Of a DNA stretch of 64,000 nt, positions 59,510-64,000 are shown piece by piece; positions within the stretch are counted from its first letter, which is position 1, and each line of letters begins with the position of its first letter. The position numbers and the translations under genes are program-made. The notes beneath the pieces are model-generated. The model was not told the origin of the DNA. It searched no databases and was given only the letters and a program-made list of their open reading frames with translations. Source of the stretch: Mesorhabditis belari (lineage: Eukaryota > Nematoda > Chromadorea > Rhabditida > Rhabditidae); contig CAUEEP010000930.1 of NCBI GenBank assembly GCA_958450365.1, forward strand, positions 1,228,501 to 1,292,500, read 5' to 3'.

Positions 59510-62500
59510 TCAACGACGATAACGGTATTTCTTGAACATGAACCACAGTTGAAATACGCCCTGTTGAAATTGACACTTGTATCCGTTCTTGTGGAGGAGC
59601 TAAACAAGAAGAATCGAAAATTACGGTAAATGGTAATACGGTAAACTTCTTGTTTTTTAGAAAAGCTTGAAACAAACTCACATCCCATTCTCTGTTCACA
59701 ATCTTAAAGGCAATGTCTTCATATGGTGGGCCAGTATGAAAACGGATCGTCGCGAAATCGTTATCATTTGGATCCAAAAAGATCTTGAAGGAGGGCGTCT
59801 GCGTAATATCCAACAAATCCGGATAGAAAACCTGAATATTTTGAATTTGATACACTAAACTTAAAGCCTTACATTGAATTTGTATCCTTGAACGACTTTT
59901 GGTGGCGGATTGTCCATATCGTAGTGAGTCTGATTGTACTTATTCCACTCAAAGCCCGTTTGTACTCGATTCAAGTATCTTGGCTTTCTTGGTCGATACT
60001 TGTCGGACCAGAGATGTTTCTAAAAAAGCAATTAAAGCCTATCAACTAAAATTAGCGTACTTGAGCTTCGATCGGCACTTCAACACTAAACGTTCCTTCG
60101 TCTTTATCCATTCCCTTTCTGGCCATTGCCATCATCTCCGATTCTGATTCCTAAAACTTGACTTTATATGAAAATAACGCTTAAAACTTACACTCATTCC
60201 TTCCGGCTTCTTGCGCTGTGATTCACGGCGAGAAATAAGCTTTGCTTTATCATCGTCCTCATTCAAAACCTGAATCAACAAATTTTATTACCTATTTTTG
60301 CATAGTATCAACCTCAATTCCAGGCATAGCATCATCAGGATCTCCATACGTCGGAGAATAGCCACCTCGCTCGTAAAGCTCTACCGTTGCCTCTTCGAGC
60401 TCATCAGGAAGAAGTTGTCTAAAAGAAACATTTTTCTTTTACATATAAATAAGCAACTTACTTCCATTTGGCCTCTTTCTCTTGCTCATCAAGATCTGGA
60501 TCCTCAAGTGAGCCAAGGTTCACCTAAAAATTGATCATTTAGAAATGAAATCCGATTAGTGTCTCATGAACTCTCAGATTACTCACCTTTGGTCGATTCC
60601 ATTTTTCATGCGCCGACGTGCCCGGCGAAAGGCTTCTACTTCTGCTGCGTTCTCTCTCCTCGTGAACCGTTTTCGAGTAGGGTTTAATTTCCGGCATTTC
60701 TTCATCCTCGTCCTTCATATTTTCCTTTATTCTTTTCAACTTGAGCTCAAGCATCCTCTTGTGGAGATCTCGAAGTCGTAACCTACACGAAACAACTTCA
60801 AAAATACCCAGATAAGACCTACCTGGACATATGTACAGTGAGTTGTCTAAGCAATTCTTCCCAATATGAGATGATTGTGGTGGTTCCTCGTTGATTCACT
60901 TTCTTTTCAATGTCCCTCTTCAGGGAATAGAGCGCATCCAAGGATTTTCCCTAGAAAGAAAAGTTAATTTGCGTTTTTGAAAAATCAACATTTAAACCAC
61001 AAAATTAGCATTTAGCCACTTTCCGATGGACCGAAAAGGTTTTACTCAAATTGTTTCATCATCTCATCAAGGAAGAAATGGCGGCTCTCATCGGATCTTT
61101 CGGTATCAGGAATGAGGTGACCTTTTTTAGCTTTTATACACTCTTTGTTTTGTTTCTCCCCAAGCTAGAAAAATGTTTTCTGTGACAACCTGATTGATTG
61201 GTACCCCTTGTTTTGCACCAAGTTAATAATTTTTTTGTCATTTAGAAGTTGAGCGTTGAAGAAAAAGAAGCAACCAACTTGCCTTTGCTGGAAACTGCGC
61301 ACGCATTGAGCAACGATCAACCACCACCACCCGACCCGCCTACCATCAACAATCCAAACACCGATGAGCCGAAAGTTTCATCACAAGAAGAGGGACCCAC
61401 GGTGAAAAAGGTTCGTTTAATTACAATCGACATTTATACATCGTTTTTTAGGTGATTGAAGTAAACGATGTGCCCGTTTACCTTCCAAACCATCTCCTCA
61501 TGGATGACTGCAATCACTTCAAATGCGTGGTAAAAAGTTCTTGTTGATTCTCCATTTTTGATTTGATTAGATTTACGAGCGTATCGGATTTGACGACCTC
61601 GTTGGTGGAACCTATTTGGCTACGGTTCATGACAAGGAATTGGTGCTTCGCGTTGAAAAGACTCCGGCCCGAATTGTCACTCAGGAATTTGAGTTCCTCA
61701 AAAAGGTTGGGAGTTTGTACTTTACTAACTTGTTATTTTCACCATATTGTAACAAACTTTTGCAATTTAGATTGAGGCAACTGGCGAATGGCTTCACTTT
61801 TCCCAGCTTCACAGCGCCTGGCAAGCCGACGGATACGCATTTTACATGGTCTACCACAGGTAATTTGTAGCGTTACGTAAACATTTAATTGTTGCTGTTA
61901 AGAGGTGGCCCAAGTTTCCGAGAAGTGCGCGACTTCATGAAAAACCGTACTTTCTCACATGGATCTGCCGGTCGACTTATGCGTGACATTTTCAAGGTTA
62001 CTGTATCTCCTTTTTTATTGATTGTTTCTTTTTTAGTGCATCCATTTGGTTCACAAGCAAAACATGCTGGTTCGTTGCATGGACTCGGAGATGTTCCATT
62101 TTGATGCGGCTAGCCGAAATCTCTTCATGAGCAACCTCTCGACCCTTCGCGCCGATGCGGGCAAAAAGGAATGGGATGTACCCGTGCTTTGGGCTGGTGG
62201 TCTGCACTATGCACCTTTGCAGAAAGGCAATTGATCTTTCGTGAACTCCATTCATTGATTTGTTTAGACAACATACATGCTCGTGATGACATTGAGGCAT
62301 GGCTTTACCTATTCATCGAGCTGGTTCGTGGCGAGTTGCCCTGGAGTGGAAAACGCACTGACGAGATTCAGGAGATCAAAGCTTCGTATTCGCGTGATGT
62401 CTCCCTTGTCAAGGGACTTCCTTTTGTGTAAATGATTTCTTTGCATCAACACATCAACACTTTTTGTATAGCTACACCGAGTTGTACCAGCTTGTGATGG

Positions 62501-64000
62501 CTCTTCCAAATAATTCGCCTTATGTACCCGAGGTGTGCTACACTGAGATCGAGGATTTTTGCACTCGAATCGCCGAGCAAGTCCGTTTTTTAAGCATGCA
62601 ACTGTCTATGAAGTGTTCTGCTTAGGTTGGTGGTGTCAAGAGCCTCGACGACAATCTCGACTTTGAGCGTGATCCCAATGAAAGCGAGCTTCCAAGGTGC
62701 TCTATTCAGTAGCATAAAATATAATGTACATTTGAATAAATTATGTTGTATCGTTGCTTTTTAGATTTATCATGGAGAAAATCGCTCAAGAAGCCCCAAA
62801 ACTTGACTGAAGAAAAAAAGGCGAATCTCTACAAAGAACACTTTTTATGCTATCGTTTGTTTTGCTAAGAACTTCTTGGATATTAATTCTTTTTCTCTTT
62901 TTAAAGCAGTGTTCTCGGTGGGAATAAATTGTTGAAATGGGTAGTTTTATTGTTATTTACATACCTTGTAAACTTTTTCAATGTCGCCTTGAACCACTTG
63001 AGTGGGCGCCTCTTTTTTGGAGGTTTTTGCGCGTCGGAGTTCGTCACTGGCAATCTAAAAATTTTGTTTTAGCAGTGCCAAGCCGAAATTTGTTTTTAAA
63101 GAGTTCAGAATGTGACAACTACGCAGAGCATTCAGCTTTGGATAGAATACATTAGTTGTTAAAACAATACGGTATCAACTGATTTTTCAAGCTCTTACCG
63201 TGATGATGTCCTCCCAAAAGTCGGCATTTTTGATTCCATCAATCTTCCTGCACACCTTGATATCCTCGAATAGATCCTCATAATCGTCAATTGTCAAATT
63301 TCGGATATATCTAAATATTAATTTGCTAAATCATAGTTATTTATCCACTTACTTGAAAGGATCTTCTAATTCAAATTCTTTGTCTCCAGTTTTATCTACT
63401 TCTGTTGGTTCATCTTTGTAATCGATGTATCTAAAGTAATTGTTCTAAAGTTTGCTTTAGGTAATGATAATACTTAGCCAAATATGCAACTCACCTGATG
63501 AGAAGATCGATCGGTTTTGCACGGTTTTGTTCTATCCTTAATTGAGAGCGAACCTAAATTTTAGTTAAGATTTATTAAGCACAGTACAAAACCAACCTTT
63601 GCTTGCTGAAGTTGAAAATCGGCTTCGGTTTTATCCCAATCTCCATACATTGCCTTTTCTTGGTCTCGTTTGATCATATCGTAGTCTTCTCGAGCTATAA
63701 AAAATGCACAGTAATAAAATCAATCTTTTCTTTTTCTTGTCAAAAATGTATGTGCACCAAAAAAATTCCTTTAACAATCTTTGAGAAAAAAATACATACC
63801 AGCAAGTCTAGCATCTCGATTTCTTTTTAGCTCCTCCATTTCGTAGAGATTTTTCCGTACACGATCTTTGGTTCTAAAGAGAAAAAAAGTTAAAACCTAC
63901 AAGAACTTTTTTCTTTAATTTCTTAAATTAAGTTTTAAATTGCTTTAAAAACTTACTCTCTTTCAAGATCTTTCTTTTTGATATCCCCGCGTCCCTCAGT
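59510..64000 (-). CDS. cacn-1: Cactin, spliceosome-associated protein (5' end beyond the window)
   Basis: The C-terminal exons (59510-60950) and N-terminal exons (62965-64000, continuing past the edge) are one gene. Blocks in order: 'MYGDWDKTEADFQLQQAKVR', 'RAKPIDLLIRYIDYKD', 'KNADFWEDIITIASDELRR', 'GDIEKVYK', an intron 60951-62964, 'GKSLDALYSLKRDIEKKV', 'ISYWEELLRQLTVHMSRLRL', an Arg/Ser-rich stretch 'ERERSRSRSLSPG', 'HLWSDKYRPRKPRYLNRVQT', 'IRFHTGPPYEDIAFKIVNRE' and the terminal 'GVFQLWFMFKKYRYRR'. Cactin is nuclear, acts in pre-mRNA splicing, and was first found as a Cactus/I-kappa-B interactor. The catalytic CK1-like gene on the other strand sits wholly in its 2,014-bp intron. The cactin stop lies 241 bp upstream of the ALG3 start. 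Confidence 0.95.
61078..62810 (+). CDS. CK1/TTBK-family pseudokinase nested in a cactin intron
   Basis: Seven or eight exons from ATG 61078 ('MAALIGSFGIRNE', in phase with the next exon at 61246) to a stop at 62810 ('EKIAQEAPKLD'). After an acidic/Pro-rich head ('NDQPPPPDPPTINNP') comes a CK1-like fold: 'YERIGFDDLVGGTYLATVHD', 'ELVLRVEKTPARIVTQEFEF', 'HARDDIEAWLYLFIELVRGE' and 'LPWSGK', the last two being CK1-group hallmarks. All three catalytic positions look lost: the beta-3 Lys is Arg (VLRVE), the H-R-D-x-K-P loop reads 'MLVRCMDSEMF', and the DFG position reads 'VLWAGGL'. About 400 residues. Nematodes have large CK1 families, many sperm-expressed; function here is inferred as a scaffold or regulator. 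Confidence 0.85.

Overview
This is nuclear DNA from a free-living-type rhabditid nematode. The protein-coding genes are broken into many short exons by small introns (often 40-80 bp, acceptors of the type tttcag or ttttag). There are two nematode serpentine chemoreceptor genes, an array of the nematode telomere hexamer TTAGGC, closely packed same-strand genes that look like an operon, and Tc1/mariner and Mutator-like transposon remains. No bacterial, viral or organellar genes were seen. Exon models below were built by hand from reading frame, splice-site phase and recalled family motifs. Exon edges are good to a few bases where phases agree, and approximate elsewhere.

Layout. 1-9 kb: a type II membrane protein with tandem galectin-like domains (minus), its introns full of repeats, tRNA-like elements and transposon pieces. 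8.6-15.9 kb: a gene-free repeat zone with foldback elements, a decayed mariner, a decayed Tc1-like element and an interstitial telomeric-repeat array. 15.9-19.4 kb: a 7TM receptor (plus). 19.4-22.6 kb: an inverted repeat and a MULE-like element. 22.7-27.2 kb: a putative Cys/His DNA-binding protein with alternative last exons (plus). 27.4-29.5 kb: an Sra-superfamily-like receptor (minus). 30.2-30.8 kb: complex I subunit NDUFB3 (minus). 31.5-32.9 kb: NUS1/Nogo-B receptor (plus). 33.5-36.8 kb: glutamate-cysteine ligase catalytic subunit (plus). 37.4-38.1 kb: a short NAA38-like Lsm gene or remnant (plus). 38.6-43.0 kb: a TBX20/mab-9-type T-box factor (minus), with about 7 kb of gene-poor DNA upstream. 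50.4-64 kb: a dense minus-strand cluster in transcription order cactin, ALG3, NDUFAF5, REXO4-like b, REXO4-like a.

How the genes relate. Genes in the last cluster are separated by about 145-500 bp, mostly 145-250 bp, which suggests a trans-spliced operon of housekeeping genes (splicing factor, N-glycan assembly, complex I assembly, RNA exonucleases). NUS1 and ALG3 both serve dolichol-linked N-glycosylation. NDUFB3 and NDUFAF5 both serve complex I. GCLC starts glutathione synthesis. The cactin gene has a 2.0-kb intron that holds a complete opposite-strand CK1-family gene lacking its catalytic residues.

Points most worth a second look: the tandem-galectin type II membrane protein; the nested CK1-family pseudokinase; two tandem REXO4-like exonucleases sharing a GC-AG intron at the homologous position; a family of tRNA-like sequences carried inside inverted-repeat elements; and the interstitial TTAGGC/CTCAGG array.
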